A stretch of 64,000 bases of DNA. Source: Henckelia pumila (Eukaryota; Streptophyta; Magnoliopsida; Lamiales; Gesneriaceae). Positions 33,927 through 45,739 of this stretch are shown here, in pieces. Position 1 is the stretch's first letter. Each line of letters begins with the position of its first letter. The stretch covers positions 23,794,622-23,858,621 of the forward strand of contig NC_133123.1 in the NCBI RefSeq assembly GCF_033568475.1, in the 5' to 3' direction. The notes beneath the pieces are model-generated. The model saw nothing but the letters and a program-made list of their open reading frames with translations, was not told the origin of the DNA and did not search any database. A program made the position numbers and the translations under genes.

Positions 33927-35924
33927 ATGCTAATTTATCCGTATATTAAATGCATGTAACAATCACAGTTTTCTATGTTGGTGTCATACCCTTACGGATG
34001 AATATCAAATGCCATTCCAAAATTAATTATATTAATTCGATTGTTTAGTAAGATAGAGTATGAAATAAAATTAAGTTTTTTTAAAATAAATAAAATTAAG
34101 TTTGAATAGTAGAATATTGAAAATAAAATTTGGAAAATTATGGCGTGCCATCGAAAATTACGGACGTCAGTGTTCGTTGAAAATATCTAAAAGCTGAAAA
34201 ACAAGAAAATATACAATAAATGTTGGTCAAGTGTAATAATTATTCTTGTTCGGTAAAAAAATTAAAATATATCAGTATCACCACCACCAACTTCAATTTA
34301 GTATGATTTAAAAAGTTTAAGTTATATCATTACCATAAATTTCAATTTTACCGTAATGTATATATAGCTAGTAAAACAAAAAAGTGATAAATGTTTGCAT
34401 AAGAGTGGCAAATTGCATAGGCCCACCCTTATTTTTGCGTTGTATTTATCATCATCAATGATAAAAATGGAAGGATGTTACCACTCTCTTTCCATCATTG
34501 CCTTTTTGTTGTTTGTTTGTTTGTGGAGTAAACACCATCTTTACACAATAAAGGGATTCCACCAAAAAGCTACCTTTATTTTATTTATTTGTATATTTTA
34601 TAAATAATAAAAAATTTTCCACAGTGTGAACCATCGTATAAAATTATTAAATAATGAGGTAGGCTAAGATAAAGTAAAATATTTTCTTGTCGACTATTGG
34701 AAAATTCTATAATTCAAACGGCATGTAATAAACCCTTTTCCTCATGTCGACCATATTATGCTACATAAGTTGTAAATAATAAAGTATCAGTCATGAGTCA
34801 TGCGAATCTTTAACCTAATACCATTCTAAAATTTATTTTTTTTAAAAAAAGAAATAAAACAGTAAAAAACCCAATTATACCCTACTTATATATGCATATA
34901 TATTTTTTTAAAAAAAACCCAAATAACAAAATCTAAACCAACGGATTTTAACATGTCTTTCCAACTAAATTTAAGATCTCGTGAAACTTATTTTTATGTC
35001 TCGTCACCATATATAAATTGAGTGGATCCCAAATTCCCAATCAGCAATTATAGTTGTGATAGTTGGATTGATACGAAGCTCACACATGATAAACGGTGGA
35101 TAATGCACCAAGTAAAATTGGGCCAGCTTAGGGTATCTTTTTTCCTCTATTTTGGATATTCATAACAAATGTATATATCATGTTTTCGAAACCGGATAGG
35201 ATCGATCAATTCGATCGGTCATTGTCTGATCCGGAACACCCCAAAAATCATTTTAACAGTTAAACCGCTCAAAATCGGTCAACAATCGCCCAAGAACCGA
35301 TTTAATTGGTTTTTCGATTTTTTTATTTTTTATTTTGACAAAATAGTTTTTTAAATTTTAAAACCTTAATTTAATATTTTATTATATATATACATATTAT
35401 TTGAAATTTGTACTTTGTTAAAAATACTATTTAATATTATTAGAGTTTTTTAATTAAATAATTTATTTTTTAAATATATATAACTATAATTAATATTTTG
35501 AATATATTTATATAGTTATTTATTTCCAAACTATGATAAATATATATTTTTGTCTATTTATATACGTTTTTTAGGTTTTTAAAATATAAAATATATTATT
35601 AATCATATTATATTATATAAACGGTTTTTCGATTCGACCGTCCGATTAAAAACGGTCCGATTGGTTGGACCATTTTTACAATATAAACTGATTCGATCAT
35701 CGATCTGATTACAAAAACATTATGTACATACATGATTCCTTCACTTAATTTCTAGTTAACCCTTTTTCATCTTAATTATTTACTCTCTCTCTTTTATATA
35801 TTTTTGTCACATATAATTGGATATTAATTATCATTTTTACTTACAATATAATATTGATTTTTTCTTTTTTATGATAAATCTCGTCGTCGTTATTTTTTAA
35901 TGTATATTGGGTAAACTCTAGTTA
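33927..35924. other. Intergenic AT-rich DNA
   Basis: No gene recognised. At about 35188-35710 a degenerate segment with AACCGGAT, AAACGGTTTTTCGA and AATCGGTC motifs at both ends may be another worn MITE. Confidence 0.4.
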
Positions 35925-36076
35925 AATGTTGTAGTTTTTAAACCACACTAGTTATTAATTAATCATATTGGATAAACTCTTAACGATAGATTTGTTAAAA
36001 AATGTTGTAGTTTTTAAACCACACTAGTTATTAATTAATCATATTGGATAAACTCTTAACGATAGATTTGTTAAAA
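35925..36076 (+). repeat. Perfect 76-bp tandem duplication upstream of the Pti4/ERF1-like gene
   Basis: AATGTTGTAGTTTTTAAACC... is present twice in a row, with no mismatch seen by eye. It lies about 510-665 bp before the ATG of the ERF gene, so it is a recent change in its distal promoter. Confidence 0.9.
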
Positions 36077-36444
36077 AATGTAAGTTAAAAATTCGAATAA
36101 TATTGATTTATTTGATTAATATTTAATGGCATCCATTTGTGGGGTCTCCATTATTCTTGTCCTACAAAACTCCAAGTTGGTTTAATAAGCACGTGATCTT
36201 ATACATTTCTCTCATCCCACTTGAGGAACCTACATTGGCACCAACCTAGATTGGAACCAACCTAGATACATTTAATCATCATATCGTATAACTTTATAAT
36301 ATATAAATTTGATAAATAATATTCTTTCTCAAAAAAAAAAAAGATAAATAATATTATTTTATTTTATATAATAATATCACCAAATCAAATTAAAATCTGC
36401 ACGGGTGCATGCACCTTCCTGTGTCTTCGATCGTCTCTTCAATC

Positions 36445-36453
36445 CTATATATA
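36445..36453 (+). promoter_or_regulatory. TATA box of the Pti4/ERF1-like gene
   Basis: CTATATATA, about 140 bp before the chosen ATG at 36589, followed by a C/T-rich leader. Confidence 0.65.
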
Positions 36454-36588
36454 CCCCAACATTTATTTCATTCCAAATTCAGAATTTTTTTGGACTTTTT
36501 GTAATAAATCTTGAATCCGCCCATTTCTTGATTTCCGAAAAATCCAATATTTTTGAAAACCCATTTCTTGGATTTGATTCAAATCGTC

Positions 36589-37320
36589 ATGTTCCAGCCA
36601 AAAACGACAGAGTTGACGCCGGTGGCTTTTACGGCGGACACGCCGCCGCTGTATTGCCGGACCTCGAGTTTCAGCAGTCTCATTCCGTTTCTAACGGAAA
36701 CCTGGGGTGACCTGCCGTTAAAGGTTGACGACTCTGAAGACATGGTTATTTACGGGGTTCTGCGTGACGCCGTTAGCGATGGATGGACGCCGTTTAACGA
36801 CGTTAAACCCGAGCCGAGGTTTGAAATGGAGCCTGAGATGAGCCCGGCTGCCTCGAGAATGGAATTCTCCGCCGCCGCGGCTGAGACCGTGGCGGTGCCG
36901 CCAAAAGACAGGCGCTACAGGGGAGTGAGGCAGCGGCCGTGGGGTAAATTCGCGGCGGAGATAAGGGATCCCGCTAAAAACGGCGCGCGGGTATGGCTCG
37001 GGACGTACGAGACGGCTGAGGAAGCTGCTTTGGCTTACGACAGAGCGGCTTTCAGAATGCGCGGGGCGAAGGCTTTGCTTAATTTCCCGCACAAGATCAG
37101 CTTGAATGAGCCGGAGCCGGTGAGGATCACGGCTAAGCGAAGGTCACCGGAGCCAGCGGCTCCAACAATGTCATCCAGCTTGGATTTTGGCTCAGGTAAG
37201 AGAACGAAGCTTACAGTGGCTGATCAAGCCGAGCCGAAAATTGAGAGCCGATCTAATGTCTATCAAGTGGGGTTCCAGATGATGCAGCTGCCACCTGGCG
37301 AGCAGTTATTGGTGGCCTGA
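36589..37320 (+). CDS. AP2/ERF transcription factor, Pti4/ERF1/ERF2-like (ERF group IXa)
   Basis: 243 residues, intronless. The start [11 protein letters not shown] is preferred over an in-frame ATG 12 codons upstream because the family begins close to the following conserved block. That block, [20 protein letters not shown] then [15 protein letters not shown] (about residues 32-66), is the N-terminal signature of Pti4/ERF1-type proteins. An Ala-rich stretch precedes the AP2/ERF domain (about residues 110-166; [40 protein letters not shown]). [13 protein letters not shown] follows, a basic motif kept in Pti4 relatives and a likely nuclear signal. Such proteins bind GCC boxes of defence genes and respond to ethylene and pathogens (family knowledge). 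No lesions are seen. Confidence 0.94.
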   Translation: MFQPKTTELTPVAFTADTPPLYCRTSSFSSLIPFLTETWGDLPLKVDDSEDMVIYGVLRDAVSDGWTPFNDVKPEPRFEMEPEMSPAASRMEFSAAAAETVAVPPKDRRYRGVRQRPWGKFAAEIRDPAKNGARVWLGTYETAEEAALAYDRAAFRMRGAKALLNFPHKISLNEPEPVRITAKRRSPEPAAPTMSSSLDFGSGKRTKLTVADQAEPKIESRSNVYQVGFQMMQLPPGEQLLVA

Positions 37321-38125
37321 GCTAGCAGTCTTAGGACTTTGTTTGGGGTAAATGAAAAATGTGTGCAACACGTGTATTGTGTGCAAATCAAGCTTTTGCG
37401 GCCTTGCCCTAAATTTTTAGTTTTGAGTAAAGAGATAAATTAAAAAAAAAGAAGGAAAATTTAGGCCTTGTTTGAACATAAGATTTTCAATTTCGATTCC
37501 TGAAGAGATTTAGAAAACGTAACAGTTTAAAACTGTTATATCTTAAATGATATTTTTTTTTATAAGAAATATGAATTACAAATATATCAAATGTATACAT
37601 AAAACAGTCTGAAAAATGGAGCATACTCAAGGAAATAAAGTACCAAACAAAACCATATATTAGTCCCATCCTAAGCATAAGAGAGGGAAAAGACTAATAT
37701 GAGTATAATCATTAACAAGTAACTTAATTTTCAAAATCACACGATATATCAATATTTCAAGTTTAAGATTATGTATCAATTTCAACACTCAGTTGTAACA
37801 AATTTCACTAATTCAAAAAAAAAAAAAATAAAAAAATCTAACGTTTTAAAGTTAATACAAGTGGAGCTTTGGGTTCTCTCTTTTTTTCTTTGAAAATAAC
37901 ATTTTTGGGCTTTTGAGGATAATAACATGAAACCCCTTTAGAGACGGGCTTATATCAAATAATTTTTCTGTCTGGGTAGTGGCTGGCCCATGACGAGTTT
38001 CCTGCTACAGGCTTTTGTGCAAACTAAATAATTGTTGGTGGTTTTCAGTACTGGCTCTGTGGCTCACATTTAAAAGTCACGAAATTAAAATTTAGTAAGA
38101 ATATTTTAAATTTCAATACTATTTT
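37321..38125. other. 3' flank of the Pti4/ERF1-like gene and intergenic DNA
   Basis: AT-rich, with the likely 3' UTR of the ERF gene in the first 150 bp. No other gene recognised. Confidence 0.5.
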
Positions 38126-38276
38126 TATGGGAAAATTACACTTCTCGTTGTAAAGTTGTACAAAGTTTGATCATTTATATTTTCAAATTTCGCTTTTAAT
38201 CTGCTATTTTTGTTTTTTTCCCCTCTTTTTTGGAAAGTTTAGTTCTTTTTCTTATATGGTGACGTGACAATAAATT
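38126..38276. mobile_element. Partial MULE-type MITE (left half)
   Basis: It begins GGGAAAATTACAC and runs through TTTAATCTGC and ATATGGTGACGTGAC, a worn version of the left half of the MITEs at 51956-52268 and 57411-57723. The right half is missing. Confidence 0.4.
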
Positions 38277-38289
38277 TTTTTTTTATAAA

Positions 38290-38585
38290 AAATAGCATTT
38301 ATTTTTACAAGATGTTGATATCTAAAAAGGTTGATCCCGAAGGAGATCCCATTCCACATGAATCAGAGGCCCATTGGCTCATGCGGAGGGTAAATCGAGG
38401 GATGTGCACGAGCGGCAGAGACCAGAAGGAGGGAGCACACGACCCAATCCCCAGAGCATACCCCCCACAATATTTCAGCAGAGAATATGCTCCACACGAA
38501 AATCGAACCCGCAAGGCTAGAGAATTTCTTCCCACGTCACCTCAGGCCTTACCAACTCGATGGCTGCTGATGTAGCAATTAGATA
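38290..38585 (-). mobile_element. SINE-like or tRNA-headed repeat
   Basis: On the minus strand it starts with CATCGAGTTGGTAAGGC (A-box-like) and has GCGGGTTCGATTTTC (B-box-like) about 45 nt later. A GC-rich body of about 200 bp and a T/A-rich end follow. The spacing fits a tRNA-derived promoter. No convincing target duplication was seen, and a 103-codon plus-strand frame across it looks accidental. Confidence 0.45.
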
Positions 38586-39005
38586 TATAATCTCATAGCA
38601 TTACCTCCTAGGTATAAAGTCGGGAAATTCATTTAAAAGGGAAGAAAATGAAATTTTTTTATCGGACGAAGAGGGCGACAGTGGGTAAATCATTTAGTAA
38701 AAAAAAAAAATGTTATTGCAAATTGAAGGATAACATACTATATATAAAACAAAGTTGAGGGGCGGCTGCAATTACCGGCCCCAACTTGGCTCCGTCCATG
38801 ATATATACTTCCGATGGAAATCATTAAAATTATCAGAAATTGAAAAATTATATCATCACATGATACTTAAAAAAGATGAAAATTACCAAGAAACAACGAA
38901 ACTAAAATAGGACAAAACAACAAATTATTTTCTGTTTTATTTTAAAATAATATATATGACATAAACATTTTTGACGTGTATGTGTATGGAAACCTGTGAT
39001 AGTTG

Positions 39006-39075
39006 CATGCATGTTGACTCGCCGCCACGTGACGCCGGGCTTACGCCACGCACTCTCCCCTCTCCCCTATTTAAC
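39006..39075 (+). promoter_or_regulatory. Oleosin promoter core: RY motif, G-box/ABRE and TATA box
   Basis: CATGCATG at 39006-39013 is the RY element bound by B3 factors of the ABI3/FUS3/LEC2 type. CACGTG at 39026-39031, within CCACGTGAC, is a G-box of the ABA-response type. A TATA-like CTATTTAAC is at 39067-39075. RY and G-box close together are typical of seed-maturation genes, so seed-specific and ABA-linked expression is inferred. Confidence 0.75.
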
Positions 39076-39170
39076 TCCCTTTTCTTCCCCCCACACAAAT
39101 TCACCTAACTCCATTCCCATCGCCGCATGAAATTAGTGTAAGCAATCCGAGCTTCTTTCAAGCTGAAACA

Positions 39171-39560
39171 ATGGCCGATCGATACCCGACAATGCATCAG
39201 CAGCAGCAGCAGCCGGTGAGCCACCAGGTGGTAAAGGCGGCGACAGCCGTGACCGCGGGAGGCTCGCTCCTCCTCCTCTCCGGGCTGACGGTGGCTGTCA
39301 CGGTGATCGCCCTGACGCTGGCGACACCTCTGCTGGTGATATTCAGCCCCGTTTTGGTGCCGGCGGTGATAACGATCTTCTTGCTGTGTTCAGGTTTCTT
39401 GGCCTCCGGCGGGTTCGGGGTGGCGGCGGTGAGTGTTCTGACTTGGATCTACAGGTACGTGACGGGGAAACAACCGCCGGGGGCCGATCAGCTGGACCAA
39501 GCGAAATCGAAATTGGCGACAAAGGCGAGGGAGATGAAGGATAAAGTGGAGCAGCAGTAG
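39171..39560 (+). CDS. Oleosin, short (L-type) form
   Basis: 129 residues, intronless. A short hydrophilic N-terminus with a Gln run (residues 10-14) precedes the long hydrophobic hairpin (about residues 28-98). The proline knot [12 protein letters not shown] has P53, S59-P60 and P64 in the fixed P-X5-SP-X3-P spacing. The C-terminus is amphipathic and charged ([20 protein letters not shown]). It coats seed oil bodies, with the hairpin buried in the triacylglycerol core and the ends on the cytosolic face (family knowledge). There is no insertion of the H-oleosin kind in the C-terminal part, so I place it with the L form. It is slightly short at the C-terminus. The promoter carries seed-type motifs. 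Confidence 0.96.
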   Translation: MADRYPTMHQQQQQPVSHQVVKAATAVTAGGSLLLLSGLTVAVTVIALTLATPLLVIFSPVLVPAVITIFLLCSGFLASGGFGVAAVSVLTWIYRYVTGKQPPGADQLDQAKSKLATKAREMKDKVEQQ

Positions 39561-41357
39561 CTTTTAATTATTTAATTATGTGTTTGTTTGTTTTTATGAA
39601 TATGGAATGCGTATGTGTGTGTAATTGTAATAAGTTTGTCCATGTTGATCTTGTACTTTCATGTTCATGTGTGGGATTTGTTTCCAGAGTTTATATATTT
39701 TGGGGTTTCACTTAATAAATAAATAATTAATTTCACTTTCTTTATCTATTTATTTCTTTCGTATATTTTGTTTTATTTTTGGATCATTTTTAAGGAATTT
39801 TCATAATGCATCCTGAGTATTTTTGTGCAAATGGTGCATATAAATAAGAAGTTGTATGTTAAATTGTATTTTTAATTACCATGTATATTAGTACGTTTTA
39901 TGCGCTACCGGAGCTAGTATATACTCATTTATTAATTTCCGTTACATACTAAAAATTCGAATAATAAAAAATAAGAAACAAATTATCTGTGGTAACTGTC
40001 CATGGATGGTAACATCACACTTGAAAAAGGACAAAAAAAACATCTCACTTGAAAAAGGACCAAAAAAAAAATTAACAAAAAGAAGAAGAAGAAGAAGAAA
40101 GAGCCGAATTTATTCAAAAAAAAAAAAAAAAGAAAAAAAGAAAAAAAGAGCCGAATGTGTAGAGCATTAATTTCAACCCACTTTAGCTGTTTACTCATTC
40201 ATCGAAGGGTGAAAATTAATCAATATAAGTAAGGTTTATTAAGAAAATAATGAATTTCACATATATTAATAAATTTCCATCATTAAATGCTCTTTGGGAC
40301 ATTACTGTAGGATCTCATTTATGATAATGATATATGGACATGTACGAGAGTATAATATAATATAATACGAGTGTTTTGATAGTAACCATCATGTAAGATG
40401 CATGCAGCATTGCCATCATGTAAAGTGCATGCATCATTGACGTGATATTTTCTATGGCATTATTTGGTTCTTCTATGGCATTGTTTGGTTTTACAGGTAT
40501 TGTTTGATTTATGAATTGGATGATGATGAATTAATAATATAAGGATATTAAATCAATATATTTGGATTAGACAATGGTGTATGTCACTTATCCTTGAAAG
40601 AATTTGAGCCAAACATTGGACAAAACAATGATTATTAATCAATCAATGTGTTATCCGTCACACCAAACGATGCCATGTGCACTATTGACGTGATATCTTC
40701 TATATCCAATAGGTGAATATTTTTTAAAATGTGCACTATTTTTAAAATGTCAAATTCAAAAACAAAATTATATATACGGTAAAGCCTCGAATTTAAAAAC
40801 AAAATTATATCTTTCTATATTATAATAGTTCCATACATTAAACTAACTGTTTTAGTCTTTTATGTGTTAGAACTTAATTACCCTTCTCTAATAATAAAAA
40901 TTAGACCAACTTTCTCCATAACTACATGTAGATCCACTTTCTCCACCAATACATGTTTTTAAGTAATGGTTATATATACGTGTTTCGTATTTTTTTAAAA
41001 TTTTATGTCTCATTCATTTTATATATTTTATTTATTTTAAAATAAAAATTAAACATACGTATGCAGCACATTATATATATATACATATATATATGTACAT
41101 TTCTTTACACACACAAAAGCATGTGCCACAGTGGCTAGTATACATTAAAGCCAAATATGTGAAGGAAGATTTTGGAAGTTCATCTCTTAATTAATATTAG
41201 AGATAGGTAGACTGTGTATGAGAGTAAATGATATATATACATAATTTTTATAACCTGCAGTAATATTTATCTATATATTATTTATTTGAATTATATTTTC
41301 ATCTCAATTTGAATAAATAATTACAATCTAGCTATCAATTATCATCATCTGTTCAAC
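39561..41357. other. Intergenic between oleosin and CCCH gene
   Basis: It holds the likely 3' UTR of the oleosin gene, a purine-rich tract at about 40020-40150 in which GAGCCGAAT occurs twice, a MITE at 40477-40674 and AT-rich DNA. A worn direct repeat of ATTGACGTGATAT...TTCTAT flanks the MITE (about 40435 and 40683). Confidence 0.5.
40477..40674. mobile_element. MITE with GGCATTGTTTGG ends
   Basis: About 198 bp with inverted ends GGCATTGTTTGG and CCAAACGATGCC and complementary inner arms (TTAATAATATAAGG against ATTATTAATCAATC). Non-coding; superfamily not fixed (hAT- or PIF-like). Confidence 0.6.
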
Positions 41358-41810
41358 TCAGTACCACGAGTAACTAGTTTGTTGCCGGAGTTCTTGCACC
41401 GAGTGCGCAAAGAAGCACACCCTCCTAGCACAGAAAGCACGTGCGTTGCACATACGAGTACGGTACTTGTCCGGATGGAGCCAATGCTCGAAAGCACCAT
41501 GCGCGAAAACACAAGAATCGCCCCTCAGACACATCCCACGCTTGTAGTCGGGACACAGGATGCCAACGTAGTTGTATAGTCGTGGGTCACGACGACGTGC
41601 CCTCTCCCCAAAATGCACGAATGGGCACGACACCCAGTTATGTCTATACCTCCTAGGGCACCTCGTGACCTTGTACCCGTACATCCTAAAGTCATCGGAC
41701 TCGTACAGGACCTCATCTAACAGATCATGGAAATTGTCATAAGTCGACCCGAGGCCACTCGACTCATTCAACGTTAAAGGTACACCGCATCGGCCGTCGT
41801 CTCCATTCAT
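41358..41810 (-). CDS. Small arginine-rich tandem CCCH zinc-finger (RR-TZF) protein
   Basis: 150 residues, intronless. The start MNGDDGRCGV is chosen because a TATA box lies only about 40 bp upstream; an in-frame ATG 20 codons earlier would lie upstream of that box. DDFRMYGYKV leads into the arginine-rich region C51-X5-H57-X4-C62-X3-H66 and then two fingers: C86-X7-C94-X5-C100-X3-H104 and C121-X5-C127-X4-C132-X3-H136, with 16 residues between. This spacing is the plant RR-TZF signature. Such proteins bind RNA, sit in cytoplasmic granules and act in ABA, GA, light and stress responses (family knowledge). Usual members have 350 residues or more; this one ends 14 residues after the second finger and lacks the long C-terminal region. 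Confidence 0.85.
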   Translation of the reverse strand: MNGDDGRCGVPLTLNESSGLGSTYDNFHDLLDEVLYESDDFRMYGYKVTRCPRRYRHNWVSCPFVHFGERARRRDPRLYNYVGILCPDYKRGMCLRGDSCVFAHGAFEHWLHPDKYRTRMCNARAFCARRVCFFAHSVQELRQQTSYSWY

Positions 41811-41846
41811 TGGCACCACCGTGGTAAAGATGGGAAAGGAGACGAG

Positions 41847-41858
41847 GATTATATATAC
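41847..41858 (-). promoter_or_regulatory. TATA box of the CCCH zinc-finger gene
   Basis: GGTATATATAATC on the minus strand, about 40 bp before the ATG at 41810. The resulting leader would be unusually short. Confidence 0.55.
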
Positions 41859-41880
41859 CGAAAAGAACAACCTTTTGCTA

Positions 41881-42499
41881 ATTTAAAGTTAAAAATACAA
41901 GGGTGATATTAAATGCTTATGTAATAGGAACTGACAATTTGGTGGATTATGGAGATCTAAATAATTTATTATTATTCGAAATCTAACTTAGTCGACAGCT
42001 CCATTCATTATTTTGATGCGTGATTCTAATAATAAATTGAAAAAAGAATGCATGCATTGTATATTTTGGGGAATAAAAACGAAATTCAATTAATAGTGTT
42101 AGACAACAACTTTTTAGTTTAAATGTAAAACCCTAACATATGAATGTAATCATCAGGAAAAACTTGGATTTATCAATTACAAAAAAATAAAACAAAGAAT
42201 TGAAATTTAATTGCAGATTATCCCAATTCAAACGTGAACATAAACCACAATATAACATAGTATTTGTTACAAAAGAAATCATGTCATATACTTTCTACTA
42301 CATGTTTGCAATACTAAGGTTACAAATAGCCAACTAACAAACAAATAATACTAGAGTAAGCAGTTGGGACATAATTTTGAAGGGCCATGAGAAACCAAAT
42401 ATATTTGAAAACAATATATAAGTACTATTATGACGCGCAGCACAATAAAGTAGGCGTGACCGTGTTGCGGTGAGAGTCGTTGGCATTTGTGGAAGACCA
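41881..42499. other. Intergenic and 3' flank of the Rab gene
   Basis: The right part (about 42250-42499) should be the 3' UTR of the minus-strand Rab gene. No other gene recognised. Confidence 0.5.
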
Positions 42500-45400
42500 T
42501 TACGAAGAACAGCAGCCAGTGTTCTGGGCAACTGGTTGTCCTCGAATTTGCACAGTAGGTGGCCTTGCATTGCTTGACGCTGGCTGACTTGCCATCCTGC
42601 GATCAAATCAAAATGAGAAATGTTATAGAAAAAGATTGATACAGTAATAAAGATTTAACGGTCCAGACTAAGCATTCAATGCCTTATTGTTCTAAATTTA
42701 TAAACGAAAAGCAGACCTGTTTTTAATGTCAGCAGCCATTGCCATGAAAGCTTGTTCAACATTTGTCGCATTCTTTGCACTCGTCTCCATGAATGGGATG
42801 CCCATTTCATCAGCAAATGCCTTATTAAAACATGGCAAACAAAAGTATGTTAGCTGACTAAGTCAGCGGACGCATGCGTGCGTGATGATAAAGTCCATAC
42901 CTTGGCTGTTTCCGTTGGCACGGCTCTGTTATCAGCGAGGTCAGACTTGTTTCCTACTAAAAGCTTGTTTACATTATCACTAGCATAACGATCAATTTCA
43001 CTCAACCATTGCTTCACATTGTTGAAGCTTTCTTGGTCAGTAACATCATACACTATCTGCCAGAAAATTCCAAGCAGATTGAAGACAGATTTAGAAGCAC
43101 GCAGGAATTGCCTGCAAGAGATTAGGCAACTTGAAATAAACTTACTATAATGCCATGTGCCCCACGGTAATAGCTACTAGTTATGGTTCTGAATCGTTCT
43201 TGTCCAGCTGTATCCCACTGCAAACAATAAAGAACAAGTGAGTGAGGCTTGGTGAAGAAAAAAAGAGCATCAGGTAGAGCAAAAAAACATTTGTGCGAAA
43301 ATTGCTCAACTAAATCACTCAAATATTCACGTGAATAAAACGTTACAAGAAATAATCGAGTCAAAAACTCAAAAAGTAAAATCATATCAAATCATCGTGC
43401 ATGCTTCCTGTAACCACCATGCTGGAAGCTGGGAGTGTGGAAGCATTTCTTTGGGGGAGGTCATTTGATAGCTTTATCTAAGAATCAAATTTTACTTGGA
43501 AAAGAAAAGAACTAGTGAATAATTTACTGAAAGGTATAAATGTTTCAACTACAATAAATTTCCCTAGCAGATAAAAAATCCCAAATCATTTTACTTGATA
43601 CGTTTCGCTTTACAACCGAATAATAAAAGATTTTGTATGAATAGTGAAAGACAGATAAGTAAATAACTTGAGACCTTAACAACATGCCCAAATATTATAC
43701 TGCCGGATAAAAAACACTTCTCCATCAATACTACCTAACAAAACGAGTAAATCTTAAAACAATTATAGAATCTTAAATTAACATAAAGGTGTATCCCAAA
43801 TATTCAATAACTATCTACAAGTGACAGCCAAGTCTCTTGACTCTCTTGATTAGAAAAAAAAAAGAAAAAAAAAAGTCTCTTGATTAGACATTTATAATCA
43901 CGGCAGCTTACAATCTGAAGTTTAATGGTCTTCCCATCTTGCTCCACGGTGCGAATTTTCTGCAGAAGTAAAAACAGAATAAGATTTTTTATTGTGACAT
44001 GCAAATCAACCAACCCACCCGCAACAACCAATAAACAGAGCACAGTGAGTTCTTACAAAATCAACACCAATTGTGCTGATGTAACTGTCCAGGTATGAAT
44101 CATCCTGTATGAATTGAAAAAACAATGATCGATCACTAGTCTAGATCCACAAGTAAATCGTTAGAAAGAAACGACGAATTCACAATGCATGTGGGCACCA
44201 GTTCCAGTACGATTCAGAGTGTAATTTATCCACTTACCTACAGAGTACTAGAACTAGAAGTAAGGAAAATTTTGACTCCATAGGTTTGTCAAATTGGCAA
44301 CACTCGCAGAAGTCATATTACTTTCTCATGGGAAACTTAATTTTGTATGTTCTTCAAAGATATTACTAAAATGCTTTCAATTGTAAGATTCCCAACGCCC
44401 AGTCATGTATTTATTATTATTAACAGTGAAAAGTTACAAGAAACAAATAGAGACATAGAGCATCATCAACATGGCATATTAGCCTTACTTATTCTAGACA
44501 AGCACACATAAAACATTTACTTCGTGCCTTATTGATCTACTGTTCAATATCAAAAGTCAATTAAATGCAGAGTGAGTACTCTCACTAGGCTAAAAACTCT
44601 TAATGCCATAATATTGTTAATGTCCAAATCCCTCGCTGTACCAAATATTAACCAATTATCTCGTTGTACTATTTAAATAATCTCATTACACTTCCCAGTG
44701 CATTAAAAATCAATCACCCTATTATCCTATCACCCTGATGACATGCACCCGTATCCGTAGAGTCTTACAGAAAATCTCAGAAGGAGACATGACTTGCCAA
44801 CTCCAGAATCTCCAATTAAAAGAAGCTTGAACAGGTAGTCACTGCAAGATATACAATCACATCTTAATGAGTTTCCATATTATTTATAATAGAAAAGATA
44901 ACCACTACATAGTTTCAGCAGCTGCCAAACACAAACCGAGTACTCTTAAACAATAGACAAAAAGAGATAGACAGATGAGAACACAATACTGTCTATTGCT
45001 CTCTCTCTTTTTTGCGGTGTATACGATTATAGTTAGTATCTAATAATAGAACAAAATTTATGGTACTTTAAAAAAAGGCAAAAGAACTGAAACCAGCTAC
45101 GTACCACACTGGAAACCTCCCACATTTGTACAAAGCATAAAAATAAAAAAACTCCACCTTATCAATCTGTGATTCATAAGAAATTAAAAGCCTACTAAGC
45201 CTAAAATTAAAATGATCAATTATTTAAGATTTCACGAGAATTCTTGAAAATAGCAACGCTCTGGAGAACGTTTCGTGAAATAGACAAGAATTATCTCCAA
45301 AAATTCCACGAACCAGGAGGATTCGTAATTTCGGTCATTTTAATTTCTGGAAACAGAAGTTAGATGCCAAAATTAAGTGCTGTCCCGAATCCATTTGAGT

Positions 45401-45606
45401 GATTTGTACCCAAAACCATAAGCCTGGATCTAATATCATGACATCAAGGGGGAATGCAAAACGAAATCCACACTATTTACAAAAAAACTCGCATGAAACC
45501 AATCAAAATGGAATCTTGCATAAAAATTGAAGCCCTAGGAAGATCCTCAGATTCATTTGAAATTAATTAAAAAATAAAAAAGAGAGATTTACTATTCAGG
45601 GGTCAT
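42500..45606 (-). CDS. Rab1/RABD2 small GTPase, eight exons
   Basis: Exons on the minus strand: 45593-45606, 44769-44841, 44057-44104, 43912-43959, 43146-43217, 42901-43056, 42717-42820, 42500-42596. All introns have GT..AG ends, and the joined frame is 203 residues plus stop, the normal Rab1 length. The P-loop GDSGVGKS is at 15-22, switch I around T40 ([10 protein letters not shown]), WDTAGQE at 62-68, the guanine-base motif NKSD at 121-124, ETSAK at 149-153, and the prenylated tail ends CCSS (Cys200, Cys201). [19 protein letters not shown] and GAHGIII are Rab1/RABD signatures. Rab1 proteins govern ER-to-Golgi vesicle traffic (family knowledge). The first coding exon has only 14 nt. The leader runs upstream towards about 45730. 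Intact. Confidence 0.96.
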
Positions 45607-45739
45607 GATTGGATACGGTGGTCCGACTGTGGAGATACTGGAATATTCGCCTCCCAACAGGCGGAGATCGGCTGCGATAGGAATCCGATGCCGGAGGAGT
45701 TGACTGGTCCAGGCGGTGGTGGTGGAAGCAAAAACGTTC

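Noticed and set aside
38264-38575. A 103-codon plus-strand frame
   Set aside because: It overlies a tRNA-headed repeat and has no recognisable domain; compositional accident.
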